Shown here in pieces: positions 20,805-32,993 of a stretch of 64,000 nucleotides of DNA. Location: NCBI GenBank assembly GCA_002286855.1, contig NRSV01000026.1:281005-345004 (forward strand), given 5' to 3'. This stretch comes from Bipolaris cookei (lineage: Eukaryota; Ascomycota; Dothideomycetes; Pleosporales; Pleosporaceae). Position 1 is the first letter of the stretch; every line of letters begins with the position of its first letter. The notes under the pieces were generated by a model. The model had not been told where the DNA came from. It saw only the letters and a list, made by a program, of their open reading frames with translations, and did not search any database. Made by a program: the position numbers and the translations under genes.

Positions 20805-21844
20805 ATGTACTTCACTCAAGTATCACTTGTCGTGCTCGCTGGAGCAACGATTGCTACTGCTGCACCCCTCGAAGCTCCTAAACATACCCTCTATGGGCGC
20901 ACAGCACAATACCACAGCAGTTGCGATAAGCCTGGCCCTGATGGCGGAGAAAACATGAAAGCAAAGGCCCAAAGAGCCTTCACAGACGCATCGCAAATGG
21001 CATACCAGACACAGATCCGCCATGACAACAGTGGAAACGCTTTCACAGAGAGCTCTGCGTAAGTAAAATATCAGGAACTACTAGTTAAGAGTCTGGGGTC
21101 TGACTTTGTGAATAGGTACAGGCATTATTTCGCCGACGCGGACAAGGACCAAGTCAAGCGAATGATGCAGGTTATCTATAACAGCCGCCTTCCAGTGGAT
21201 GACAACGACGGTGGTCAGGGCTACTTCATCGACATTCGCTGTGGTAATAGTGAGGACCCTCAAACATGCAGTGGATCCACTCTGGCTGGCACGAACGCGA
21301 GGCCTGGTCAATCAGTTGTAAGTCAGCCCTTCTTAGAGGTATCAAATGCCATACAGATGTTAACGTCGCATTCAAGATGGTTCTCTGCGATCGCTTTTTC
21401 CGCAACTCCGAGCCACGCACCAAGAACGACTTCCAAACCAAGAAATTCGACGACAGTCGCAACGGCTGGTGCCAGCCCAACGAAGAATTCCCCTTCTTCG
21501 AAATCGCGGGTCTGACAATTTTCCACGAAATGACACATCTGCACACCGTTGGCCAGAGGGCTGGACTCGAAGCCTTCCCCGACCCCGATGGCTACAGCAC
21601 CTCTGGCACGATCGATGTCTACGAGAAGGGTGGCGACGATGACCGTGCGAAGTACAAGGACATGGATCCCTGGAAAGCGGCCCGGAAGCTCAAGCAGCTT
21701 TGGGATGAGTACGATGCGGACAACTCAAAGTACAAGCCCTTGTGGAGCCCGATTCACAACGCAGATAGTTATGCTGCCGCGGCATTGGAGTTTTCGTATC
21801 TGGAGCCTTGTAAATGGGATGTTATCTTGCCCAACTCAGTCTGA
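20805..21844 (+). CDS. Secreted M35-like (deuterolysin-type) zinc metalloprotease
   Basis: Three exons (20805-21058, 21116-21317, 21377-21844) give 307 residues. Both introns, of 57 and 59 nt, start GTAAGT. A signal peptide is clear at residues 1-20 (hydrophobic core SLVVLAGATIATA, then AP). The zinc site is HEMTH at residues 202-206, the HExxH motif of the aspzincin/M35 group of secreted fungal peptidases. The third ligand is expected downstream, where NADSYAAAALEF resembles the M35 tail. Several cysteines (CDKPG, CGN...CSG, CDRFF, GWC, EPCKW) suggest disulfides. Proteins of this type act outside the cell in nutrition or host interaction. It sits alone between repeats. Confidence 0.82.
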
Positions 21845-23780
21845 AAATCTTGTTTGATCACTTCTATTTTGGATACATATTTTCCTACACCTTGTATGGA
21901 TATTATGATAGGCTTAGATGGTGTTCTTATGAGTACATATATTAGACATTGGGATACAAGGCCAATACATGCTTCCACAAACTAGCAAGTTGATATTTTT
22001 GAATGTTAGAGCACTCCATAGCCTTCTAAACGTTCACTATGTTCATCGATATGTTTAAACAGGTAGATTTAGCTTGTACTCAGTCCTTAGCAAGATAGTA
22101 AGCCCTGAGCCCGTGACATGTAACCCAAACATAACATACAGTCCCATTTTCAGAGCTTTGAAATTTCGCATTATGTCTGTATAAGATCTAAAGGATAAGG
22201 TAACTGCTACTAAATTCTAGAGGCTATAAACAAGTGTATATACACGATGTAAAGATGCTTCTAGAATAAAAGACGTGTTTACTATTATTGCAATGTAATA
22301 TAATAAACTATAGCATGTATACAGAGAGTAAACTGCAGCATGTATATAGTAAGTAAACTATAGCTTAGCGAGCATACACTAATCAGCTGTAATACCCACT
22401 GTGTCACGGCGCGACCTAGTCAGCTGGTTCACTGAGTAAGCCAAGCCGCCGAAGTACCTCCGAGAAGAAACTCTTCCTGCGCAGCCGAACCTCTGGTAGC
22501 TCTTCGAGCTACGTCTTGTTATTCAACCCGCCTGTCTGGTTGCTGCCTGCCGTAGATAGCTGTTCTGTACCAATGCGATAACCTGATAGCTGCTCCTTCT
22601 CCTGCCTGCCTACCGTGTGCCGCCGACGGCACGTCCGAAGTACAGAGGTTTGACGGGCACACCTAGTTTAAAGCAGCACGTTAGACGTAGTACAAAAACA
22701 GCATAGGTAGATTGCAGCAGTTCGCTTACAAATCATCTCAGACGCGCGGCCTATGTGTACTGGTACTCCAAATCGCCACCACCAGCAGGGAGGATAGTCG
22801 AGCCGCACCCGCCCTGACCTTGTAAGTGTTTCAGATTGTATAGAGAACAAGTAGGTAGAGGTACATGTGGCGCAGGTTGTAACTTCGCCACTTTCCAAGC
22901 CTTATGTACCCCCCCTGCAAGCGCTATCTCCCATTTAGTAAAGCGCCTTCCCAGCGGCCGTGCGCGCAGAATAAACGAAGTGTAAGAACCAGAAACCGAT
23001 TTCGGTCGCCACTGTATCCAGCGAACCGAAGATAGGACGTTAAACACTTGGAGAATCTCTTGGAGAAGCCGACTCTAAGATAGTCTGCCACTAGCAATAC
23101 TAACTCACGAGCACCTGATGAGGAATAATAGTAGATAGAGAAGAAGCGTGCCATGATACCATATAAGGGCTCCAAATTGGATAACAAGCTACATGAAGAA
23201 GCGAGCTAATGAAGATAGATGGGCTAAAGAGACCGAGACGTAGCATAAGAAGTGTAAAGTTGGATTAGTGTTAGTAGCCCTTTCGGCTCGGCCGCCGGGC
23301 GTAAATAAATTGTGTGTGTATCCAGCGAGTGCTTATTTAATATTAGCGTCAGTTAGTATGCCATAAGCAGGAAGGTGGAGTGAAGTCTTGCACCACTTGC
23401 AGAGTGAGTGAATCGAACAATCACGACTCCTCCTGCAGCGGCTGCAGCAATGGGATAGTATCTTTGCAGTGAATCTGAGATTTGAAGTCTTTTGATTAAA
23501 TCCGGGATCAAATACGCGGTTGACAATATCCCCTCCTATTGTTCTGCAGTAGCTCACTCCATATGCCTCAGTCACTTAGGACAAACACCAAGCTCGGCAT
23601 ACTGGGTGCAGCTGTATTCACCAAGAGTTACCATCTACCACTCATCACACAAATGCAACCTTGTCAACTTGTAGCCCCTACAAAACGACCTATTGAGCCA
23701 GTTTACCAAGAACCAAAGTCTGTACTGTGGCATGGTATCCATAAAAACATAGTTACAAGATACTGACTTCTGGCAGCATC
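21845..23780. other. Intergenic with possible LTR-like remnant
   Basis: 21845-22400 is AT-rich. At 22402 the sequence TGTCACGGCG resembles an LTR start, but no matching end or duplication was found. Minus-strand frames at 22751-23187 show no family I recognise. Overall it looks like decayed repeat DNA with no supportable gene. Confidence 0.4.
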
Positions 23781-25088
23781 ATGGATATCAATCTAGAAGA
23801 AGAGACACGCACCTATGCCGTTCCCAAGTCTGGGGAGCCAAAGGTCAGGGATCTCGGGAAAAAGCCTGCCACCTAGCAAACCATTGGCATGTCCACAACG
23901 AACTGCCACCTATCAAGATATAGCAGTGCAAACCTTGCCCCTAGCAACGCTGACACGTTCCGAAAAATCTACAATCGCGAGCCCATGGAAGAGGAGCTAG
24001 TTAGCAAAATTAGCACTGCAGCTATCTGCCGCTACGTAGCCGGTGTTGCATCGAGCCCCTACGAAACCATCATCGGCACGCTATTTCCCGCCCCAATCTT
24101 TCTAGAAATCGGACCAACATACACGGACGCTTCATTCCAGACCCTGAGCATGACTGATTGCAAATTATCAATTGTACGAGCTAAAGTAAGAGCGTCGTTG
24201 TTAGTTACCAAACAGCGTCATGTCGCCCAAGCAACGGGATACAAGATCTGGTGCGAGAAGAAAGACAATATGATTGTACATTCGGAACAGTGGGCTATTC
24301 AGATTCAGTTTGATGAGGATGAGAAGGATATCGCTACTGATGTGCATGGGGCTATGTTACTGAATATCTACGGCAAAGAGATCGGTTCGATTGCCGTATC
24401 GTCGGGGAATGGAAGCGCAGTGGTGTGGAATAGGACACATCCTAATGACCGCGCCAACGCAGATGCTGCTACAGTGACATCCTTTTCCAAAATAACTGGG
24501 AAAGAGACGGGTTTCAGCAAGCAGCATCTAAACTGTGTCCCGAAATTAAATCCTGGCAGCCCTATAGAGACTTACGAGCCATGGGCACCGTAGGAGTACG
24601 GATACTTTTATGAAGGTCCATCCGAGTACATAAGCTCATTCTTTATGAACAGAACATCAGAATACATGAACGCAGGATCTGGAGGCTATAGAACATGGCT
24701 ACAGGAGCAGTTTGAGGAGATAAATTACGACATGGATATCGACGAACTAAACTTTATTGATGAATTCGTTGTTTACGATGCTAGCAAGACTAAACAAGAA
24801 ATGCCGACCGCAGCATCAGTGCCACCGACGAAGAAATCCAGGAAACGCGCTCGTCGGAATACACCACTGCAAGATTCAACTACTACGCCAAAGCGCCGCA
24901 AATATTCAGAGCACAACGCGACTGCGGACACTTTCGCTGATGGACAGTGTATGAATCAAGATCTGACTAAAGTACAGAGAACCGCTATTTCAATGGACAT
25001 TGATCAACCTCTTGAAATATCTGATCTCATCGCCTATAACCGTACTAGCATCAATGAAGTCCCACCTCTAACGATACAGCCGCGTTGA
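23781..25088 (+). pseudogene. Unrecognised gene broken by two in-frame TAG codons
   Basis: One frame runs from ATG 23781 to 25088 and is stopped by TAG at 23874-23876 and again at 24591-24593. The longest open part (23889-24593) encodes 234 residues and the last part (24645-25088) 147. The C-terminal part has two basic clusters (KKSRKRARR and PKRRKY) that look like nuclear localisation signals. The central part (about residues 40-230) has a mixed alpha/beta pattern I cannot assign. Continuous composition across both stops argues for one gene that acquired nonsense codons, or for introns I cannot place. The function is unknown. Confidence 0.45.
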
Positions 25089-26036
25089 AATCTCAAGAAA
25101 CAAAAATCTTACCTATATTCTCCCAAACACGAGCATGACTGCCACCGGATTTCCCAACCTCACGGATTTTCCAAACCGCCGAACAGAAAGGAATACCGGA
25201 CAAACCCAGGAAATCTCAAATCAACGCACGACCACCAAGATCCTAGGGACAAAGAAAAAGGCAATCTAACCAACGCAACAGATACAAGCTTCCAAGCCTT
25301 CGTTTGGCGTACCCGCAACCCAGACGCCAAATCTGCAGCCTCACAAGCACGCGACACGCCACCGCATCAGCCCGCGTAACAAGACAAGTCCAGCGAGAAA
25401 GAATCGCCAACACAGCACAAAGCACAAAACCTCGATCCGTACAACTTCGCCCGCGCAATTGAAAACATTCGACGTGAAACCGCCGCTCAGCAATGCTCCT
25501 CGTCGTTCTCGCCTGCTTTTCTATTTTCCTTGGACGAAACTTATCGACCGCAGGCGCAAGCACAAAGCGAGGAGACTGGTGATATGGTTAGTTCCCTCAA
25601 GAAAGAGAAGAAGAATAAGGAAAGGGTAGCGAGGGAAGTGGAGCGGTATGATGCTAAGGAAAAAATATGGAGGGAGGACATAGGTCATCATGTCAGAGGT
25701 TGTATTGGTGGGAAAAAAAAGGGAAAAGTGGGGAGAAAGGCAAGAAATGTAAAGAATTGTAGGGGAAATGGGAGATAAATGGATAAAAGAAGTGTACGAT
25801 TGAAGACGTAGCTATGTATAACTCGAATGGGAAATAAGGTTCGTGAGAACACATCAGTCTAATAGGCCCAAAACACCACATCCATCCGATGAACATCAAA
25901 AGAGAAAAAAAGAAACGCCATGACCTCCCAAGAAAAAAAAGACACCCACGGGTATCACCACCTATCTAACCATATCAGCCTCATAAGAAAAACCCCTCAT
26001 CCACCCTCATGAAACGAATGACGTAAAGACCCGAAA
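25089..26036. other. Intergenic; short Lys-rich frame only
   Basis: Contains an 82-codon plus-strand frame (25530-25778) very rich in Lys and Glu with purine-biased DNA, which I do not regard as a supported gene. The right part is the 3' flank of the BTB gene. Confidence 0.4.
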
Positions 26037-29001
26037 TCACAAATTCCCAATAACAACCATAAACCTTAACTTCCCATCCGTCTTCTTGACCACTGGTGGA
26101 GGATTCATGCCGCCACCAAGCCCGTCCTCCGCCTCTCCACTAAGCGTAATCTCATCCAGCATCAACGTGCTACTCTTCCACCCCCAACTCTGACTGAAAT
26201 TGAACCGATCGGGCGCACTCTCATATATACTCAGCATTCTGCCTCCCTTCGACGGACTATAAATCTTAAAGTATGTTTTGATAGTGGGACGGGCGTCGAC
26301 GTAAGGTGGTAGAGCGGGGATCAAGGAGCGAGTTTTACGCTGGGAGCGGGATGCGAGGGAGGGGTTTATATAGGCTGCTGTGTCGGAGTCTTGGTCGGAG
26401 TCCGAGGTGTCGGATTCATGTTCGGAGGGGGAGTATGGGGCGTGGGCGCAGGAGGGGGAGTCGGTTGAGTCGCTGGATTGGGGGAAAGAGGTGTTCATGT
26501 TGTGGAAGCCCCATTGGGGGAGGCCACGCGAGGGGATGCGCGACATGTTGCTGCGTCTTGAGCTGAGGGTATTGCCAGAGAAGATGGAGCTGTGAAGTCC
26601 TGGAGAGCCGAGTGTTGGGTCGGGGTCGCCGCCACTGCCAGATGTATCGTCTTCAGCAGTCGAATCTACGAAGGGAACACGGGTGCTGCGTCTCCGATCG
26701 CGTGGATCGCTGCGCATTAGCATTTCCCTCTCCAAGCGTCCGATACGCTCGTCAACTGTGCCATCGTTTTGCTGGCTGAGAACACTGGCTTGGACAGTCT
26801 CATCTACCTCACGCTCCTTTGCACGATGGAGGTACACACCAAGTTGCACATTTTTAGCAGAGCGAACCTTTTGGATATAAATATTCCAGAGAGATCCTGC
26901 ATACGACACTGTACGCGAGTATACTCGCTTTTTCTCCTTGAGAAAACGGGGATTGGGGAACTCTGCGGAGAAACGGAAAGGAGGGAACTCAGTGTAAGCA
27001 ATCGGCCTTGGCTGCCCAGCGTTTCCACCGCCAGCAGATATCGGGCGACGTGGAAAGTCCATACGCGTGTTTGGGTTAGTTAGCGTTGCTGGAGTTGATG
27101 CAAAGTCTGTTGCCCATTGAGCATCTTCAGGCTGTAGGGTGGCCGATAGGCGCGAGGCATGGCGCTGGAATGAGCTTGACGTCGTAACAACAGGTTCAGC
27201 TCCATTACCGAGTACAATGTTGCAGTCTGAGCTTGGAATCCAAAACTTGCGTGGCTTTCCGTTTCCGTCCCAGCTATCCGACTCAAGTATACCATTACCG
27301 GCCGCGGTCTCTACCTGTTGGCCCTTTGAAGTCAACTCGCTCCCACTCTTGGTAGCCACATTGAATGTTTCGGGGCCAGGGAGCGACTGCGATAGGCCTA
27401 GTTCCTGTGCATTCTCATCCGTATTGAGCACCCTCTGGCGGAGAGCCAGCTGCTGCCAGAGCGAGCTGGAAATCACGCTGTCAGGCATGACAGGGAGGCC
27501 AAAGATGTCGCGAGCACTCTTGATGAACTCAAGCTGCTCAAATTCCATGTGAATGTAATGGATGCCTTCATCCAGCAGCACAAGAATACGTTCAATATCG
27601 GGTAATGTGTACAGCGCTAGCCATTCGGCGTGGGCGTCGGATGATGAGTGAGCGGCGGTCAGGGCATTTTGCCGATAGACGCCATCGAAACGAACAGCCA
27701 TGAAGCGTAGGGAATTGGGCGCTTGCGGTACAGGTTTCTGTCCTCGCTGTACCAACCCAGCATCAATAGCCGCTAGTCGCAGTCGGCGATCAAGAAGGCG
27801 CTTTGCGAGCACCCACCGATCCCACTCGCTGTCTACAAAGAAGCCATCCGAGCCCACCAGCTCGCGAATAATATCTCCCGGCATATCGTCCCAGTACTTG
27901 AGCGGCATCTCCCAGCCGTTCCTACTCAGCATAGCCTTGGCCGACTCGAGGATTCGATCGCCGGAACGGCCGTAGTAGTTAGACGTGACGAGCCGGATGA
28001 GGTAGGCAAGCGTTTCAGGGGCCATTTGACGCAGGATGGACTCGATAGCCGAGTCTATGAGGTCCTGCATCTCCAGCCAACATCCTGTTGCGAAAAGGCC
28101 GACAGCTTCTGCATCCATGTCTTTCGAGATGTCGACGCCGTAAAGCTTCCGTATGGCAAGTTCGAAGGCTGCTTGGGTGATGCTAGAGTCAATCTCTTCG
28201 GGGTGCAGAGTGACTTCTTTGGACTGGCTTTCGAGCCATGGTTCAGAAAGGGCAGTGGTGAAGAATGGTGCGCGATCGAGAATCAGGCGATGCAGAGAGT
28301 AGCGCTGACCAAAGGCTATGACGGTAATGTCTGAATGTCGGCCTTCTAGCAGTCCACGGGAATAGAGGTGGTCTGGAAGGGGAATTGCTTCGCCGGAGGC
28401 TGCCAAGATTAGTACCACACTGCAGCAGATATAGACGGGCATTACCTCGCAGATACAGGGGACCCGTTGCGTTGTTGTAGGATGGAGCACGTGAGGCTGA
28501 AGCCGCAGCGCTTTCGCTGAAAAGAGTACTTATTTCTGTACGAAAAGCATGCTCTGAACGCATGAGATCCAGGGTGGTGCGTCTTTTGCCCGAGTCCTCG
28601 AGGGGCGTGTTTGGATCATCGGCGCTCTTTTGTGCCTGCTCAATCTCCGTCTGCAGCTGGACTATCGGCGGGCGTTCTTCTGGGGCTAGTAGCCTTGACG
28701 GCCGCTTTGGCATGCTGGGATGGTTTGCGAGGGAGGGCATGGAGCTGGAGTGACTGAGGACCCTCCTGTGAGTTGCACGGGGCTTTGAGCCTTCACCGAC
28801 TGAGGCAGATGGATCAGAAGTAGGGACTGAAGTCATATGGGGCGAAAAGAGGCTGGCAGGTGGAGTGCTACGTAAGCCTGAGCCATTGTTTGTACCCTCA
28901 GTGTCGCCGGACGTGCGCACCGAGCCATCAAAGAGCGGTTGGGCGTCATGATTGTGGATGCTGCTCCCTTGGCCGGCGGGCGGCTGGTGGGTGTTTTCCA
29001 T
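26037..29001 (-). CDS. BTB/POZ-domain protein
   Basis: Two exons (29001-28446 and 28399-26037) separated by a 46-nt GTAATG...GGCAG intron give 972 residues. The N-terminal 190 residues are low complexity and Ser/Pro-rich. The BTB/POZ fold follows at about 200-310 (GRHSDITVIAFGQRYSLHRLILDRAPFF, then a helical stretch). Next comes a long helical region with DMPGDIIRELV, and a disordered Ser/Asp-rich C-terminal half. BTB domains dimerise and often link substrates to CUL3 ubiquitin ligase; the specific role here is not known. The ATG at 29001 is chosen because the upstream frame extension has only a GTG. It is divergent from COX15 with about 460 bp between the starts. Confidence 0.8.
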
Positions 29002-29459
29002 TCTAGGTCTGCTACAGGTTATATATGGAGCACATTGGTTGGCGAGGCTTTGTCGGCCGGACACGCTGTGAAGAACAGGCGGGGTAGTAGCAGCAACACG
29101 CGGCGTCTGATACGGTAATAGTGTCTAGCACGCTCGAGGAAGAAAAAGAAAAAGAAGAGTCACGACTGATTTACAGCGAGGGCGGCGGGGAGGAGAGGAC
29201 AAGTCACGGGGCCACAACTCAGACTAGGCACATCACGCATCCGCTGGCGAGTGCTGGCAAACGGCGATCTTCGCTGGCTAGGGCCCGGTGATGCAGTTGC
29301 GACGGTGCGGAGTGGGTCGCGCCTTCCGTCTGTCAACGCCGCATGCAGGGGTCCAATGCTTGGCGCCCTTCCAGACCCTGGTACCGCCGAAAATCCGCAG
29401 TCGATGACATGACAACTTTCTCTTCTCTCTTGTCAGTTGCCCATCGTCTGTCGCCCGCA

Positions 29460-31018
29460 ATGGCTTCCATATTCCAGGCTCTCCCACAGCTGCGCACCGC
29501 TGCTCCCCGTCTTTCACGGCGACTCTTTTCCTGCAGACAGTGCCTCAATTCGCCCATTCGCTCCGCAGTCCCCGCATCCACTCGTTCGTCCCGGCCATCT
29601 GTCCTGCAATCGATGAGATGGAAGTCAACGCAGCCCCTCCGCAGCAGCGCCACTATTCAGACATCGAATTCGAGTGCCTTATCGCTCGCTGAAGCTGCTG
29701 CAGCAGCAGCAGAGGGAAAGCCGAGCAGCTTCCCCAAGACGACATCCAAGAGCGTCGCATACTGGCTGCTGGGCAGTGCCGCCAGCGTCTTCGGTATAGT
29801 CGTCTTTGGTGGACTGACCCGCCTTACAGAGTCAGGGTAGGCACGGCCCTTGTTGCGCCAATTGCACCTGCTAAGTCGCACAGGCTGAGCATCACCGAAT
29901 GGCGTCCTATCACCGGCTCGCTGTGGCCCATGAGCGAGGAAGAATGGGCGAGCGAGTTCAACAAGTACAAGGCCTCGCCCGAGTTTGCCCTGCTCAACTC
30001 TTCCATGGACCTTACCGACTTTAAGCAAATTTACTTTATGGAATGGGCCCATCGTCTCTGGGGTCGCGTCATTGGTGTCACCATGGTCCTCCCGACTGCC
30101 TACTTCATTGCCCTCCGCAGAGTTACGCCTTCAATGGCGTGGAAGCTCGTCGGTATCTGCGGTATGATTGGCTTCCAGGGTGCCATTGGATGGTGGATGG
30201 TCAAGAGCGGCCTCAAGGACGACCTTTTCGAGCCAGGCAGCCACCCCCGCGTTTCCCAGTACCGCTTGACTGCCCATCTTGGCACAGCTTTTGCCGTTTA
30301 CTGCTCCATGCTCCTTACTGGCCTTTCCATTCTTAAGGAACATCGAATGCTCGCGAGTCCCGCAAAGGCCGCAGAAACCATCAAGGCACTACAACATCCG
30401 GTCCTGCGTGTATTCAGGGGTTCCGTTGTTGGTCTTACTCTCCTTGTCTTCACGACTGCCATGTCGGGCGCCCTGGTTGCTGGTCTTGATGCGGGACTGA
30501 TCTACAATGAATTTCCCTGGATGGGCTTGGGGCTTGCCCCACCCAAGAAGGAGCTCTTTGATCCCTTCTACAGTCACGTCCCAGACCACTCGGATCTCTG
30601 GTGGCGCAACATGCTGGAAAACCCTTCTCTGGTCCAACTCGACCATCGTATCCTCGCCACCACCACATTTACCGCTGTAATAAGTCTTTTTGCGTACACT
30701 CGCTTTTCCAAGGGAGTCAGAAGCACGTTGCCCAAGGAGGCCCACAAGGGTGTTCAGGGCCTGGTGCATCTCGTCTCTTTGCAGGTTACCCTTGGTATCA
30801 GCACTCTCATCTACATGGTTCCCACCTGGCTGGCATCTGCTCACCAAGCAGGAGCGCTGGCCTTGTTGACAGGAGCTGTCGTTCTTTTCAACAGGATATC
30901 CATGCCACGACGCGCCGTCCTTCACCAGATTATGAAACCCCAGGCTCCTAGGACAACTGCTACACCCCACATTGCTTCCCGTCTGGAAGCCGGCAAGGTT
31001 TCGGAAAAGTCATTATAG
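29460..31018 (+). CDS. COX15: Heme A synthase COX15
   Basis: Two exons (29460-29836, 29884-31018) around a 47-nt intron give 503 residues, the usual length for fungal Cox15. It converts heme O to heme A in the inner mitochondrial membrane for cytochrome c oxidase. The N-terminus (MASIFQALPQLRTAAPRLSRR) is a typical matrix-targeting presequence. About eight membrane segments follow. The conserved His motifs are visible: MEWAHRLWGR, RLTAHLG, VQLDHRILA and ASAHQAGAL. The signature GGLTRLTESGLSITEW spans the splice junction. An in-frame ATG at 29343 would add residues of no targeting character, so 29460 is preferred. Its 3' end converges with the Zn2Cys6 gene. Confidence 0.96.
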
Positions 31019-31583
31019 TTCATGACGCAACTCCACTTGTAGATCTCTTGTATAGTAGCTCTGTACAGACTCAACGTAGACCAGCTTGTAAGATATGTAG
31101 GTTACCATTGTGTGCATCGCACCATTACTCTCCTCATGCCATTTCTCCGTCCCATCTCTGCGATCACGCCGCTGTTCACGAATGAATCTGTATCGAATCG
31201 TATATCACACATGCTTGTGCTTTGAGGTACTGTGCACATGCTTATATCAATGGTTTGATTTTCTTCACGTGGGCTTATCACTCATTCCAACCAACCTCTG
31301 TAGTACGTACGTAATCTTTCTCGTTCTCTGTTCAATGCACGATTACATAATACTCGACTACATACAAAAGGTATTGAATGCGTAGTACAACATCCACCCT
31401 GTTCCTGCATACATGCGTGCCTGGACCATGCAGACCCCAGCCTTTCCGTGCAGCTCCCACCAAACCTATCTCCCATTTTAGTCTGATGCTCAATCCTGCA
31501 AGAAAAAGCAAAACAAAAAACAACAATCCTTTGAACCACCTAGGTATCTTTGAACGCCGCGAAAGGAAAAAGAAAAAGAAACT

Positions 31584-32993
31584 TTAGAACAAAGCCTCCT
31601 CGACCCAAAACGCCTCGAGACTGTTGATTAGGTAAAGAGAAATACACTTCAACCTCCGTCTCTGCTCTTCATAAAGCCCATTCAGCGTCTCTGCCGAAAA
31701 CGACAACGTACTCGCCAGCACACTACACGATGCCGGCGCCACAGCCGCAATCTTTGCTCCAAGAAGATCCATAGACGCACGCACGTAATATAATTCGTCT
31801 AGCAACTGCTGTATCGCTTTGGGATCACCCTGGAGTACTAAAGGCGGCGAGACGCTCCCGCTGCTGCGATTGCTACGCGCAGAATCCGGGCGTGTGGGAG
31901 AAGAAAGGCACGAAGGGGACGAGGACGAGGCGGAAGAGGAGCGCGACGTGCGTCTGTCGTAGGAGCTAGTTGGTGTACCCAGAGTACGGGACGCAGTGAC
32001 GTATGCGTCTAGGACTTTGGACATTGTGAGGCATACGGCAGCGAGAAAGTATGCGTCGTGGGAACTATCACCGTGCAGGATGGCGCTGATGGTTGCGGTG
32101 GCTTTGCTGCATTTGTCTATGAGACTGCGGAGGCGGTGCGAGTGCTGGGGCCCGCCGAGCGGGATGTAGCTAGTATTATCACTCAGACAGCAGAGGTGCT
32201 GCATTAGCTGCAGTGCCATTTTGAGGCTTTCGTGCTGCTGCTGCGAGGCTGCGGCGTGCATGGCGTTTTGACAGGGCATCTCGGATAGCAGCAGTGCCGT
32301 TTGTTCGCCGGTTTGGGTTTGCGCCGGCAGACATGCCGCATCGAGGAGCATACCTAGGTCGGGCTGCTGCGGGTCCTTGGGCGAGTGCCCAGGCGCTGAT
32401 AAGTCACCCTGCGTGTATGCTGCATTTACTGCCGTGCCGTGAGGCATGCCGCTGATACCGAGCAGCGGCTGAGCCAGCACGTCGGATGCCGCTGCGTCTG
32501 TAGCACTGCTTGCATCGTACATCTGATCCAGTGCCGACATGTCGACGTCTGGAAGGAGTAGCGAGAAGTAGTCGTCGTGTGTGGCACTCATCTCAGGTAG
32601 CAAGCTACTAGTAGTATCTGCATCGAGTGCCTCGAGCCCCGGATCTATCATGTACATGTCTGCTCCTCCGTCCTGCTGCTCTACATACCCCGTCATGTGA
32701 ACATCCGGTGCATCACACATGGTTGACGACGACGCTGTTGTTGTGGTTGTCGCTGTCGTCGTTATACGGCTCAAGCTCTTGCGTTGGACACTTGCATTAC
32801 TGCTCTGGTCCTTGGCATCGCTGTCTCGCCGCGCCAGGGCCTTCCTGCCCGTCCGCTGTGTGACGAGATATTCACACTTTGTACCTCTCTTGGCGCACCG
32901 CACGCACTGCGGCTTATCCTTGGAGCACTTGGTCTTGGATGCTGCGCACGATTGGCAGCTGTCGCGCAGCCGGATGCCGGTTGGCGGTAGCAT
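31584..32993 (-). CDS. AflR-like Zn2Cys6 transcription factor
   Basis: A single exon of 469 residues. The binuclear zinc cluster lies at residues 13-40 with spacing CX2CX6CX6CX2CX6C (CQSCAASKTKC...CVRCAKRGTKC). The region after it is basic and then Ser/Thr-rich. The C-terminal half (about 290-460) resembles the aflatoxin-regulatory (AflR) domain: KMALQLMQHLCCLSDN, a short cysteine-containing helix bundle, and an ending DLLGAKIAAVAPASCSVLASTLSF. Such factors often control secondary-metabolite clusters, but this one lies 9 kb from the nearest PKS exon with unrelated genes between, so a link is not shown. The start is set at the ATG just before LPPTGIRLRDSC. Confidence 0.88.
   Translation of the reverse strand: MLPPTGIRLRDSCQSCAASKTKCSKDKPQCVRCAKRGTKCEYLVTQRTGRKALARRDSDAKDQSSNASVQRKSLSRITTTATTTTTASSSTMCDAPDVHMTGYVEQQDGGADMYMIDPGLEALDADTTSSLLPEMSATHDDYFSLLLPDVDMSALDQMYDASSATDAAASDVLAQPLLGISGMPHGTAVNAAYTQGDLSAPGHSPKDPQQPDLGMLLDAACLPAQTQTGEQTALLLSEMPCQNAMHAAASQQQHESLKMALQLMQHLCCLSDNTSYIPLGGPQHSHRLRSLIDKCSKATATISAILHGDSSHDAYFLAAVCLTMSKVLDAYVTASRTLGTPTSSYDRRTSRSSSASSSSPSCLSSPTRPDSARSNRSSGSVSPPLVLQGDPKAIQQLLDELYYVRASMDLLGAKIAAVAPASCSVLASTLSFSAETLNGLYEEQRRRLKCISLYLINSLEAFWVEEALF

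Noticed and set aside
22402..23290. Second LTR retrotransposon starting TGTCACGGCG
   Set aside because: No matching second LTR, no target duplication, no gag/pol motifs.
25530..25778. Lys/Glu-rich frame as a small protein
   Set aside because: Purine-biased low-complexity DNA readily yields such frames.
29343..29459. Upstream in-frame ATG as COX15 start
   Set aside because: The added residues lack targeting character, while MASIFQALPQLRTAAPRLSRR at 29460 is a standard presequence.
31584..32993. AflR-like factor as regulator of the PKS trio
   Set aside because: It is over 9 kb from the PKS with two unrelated regulatory genes, an NLR ghost and a transposon between; no binding sites recognised.
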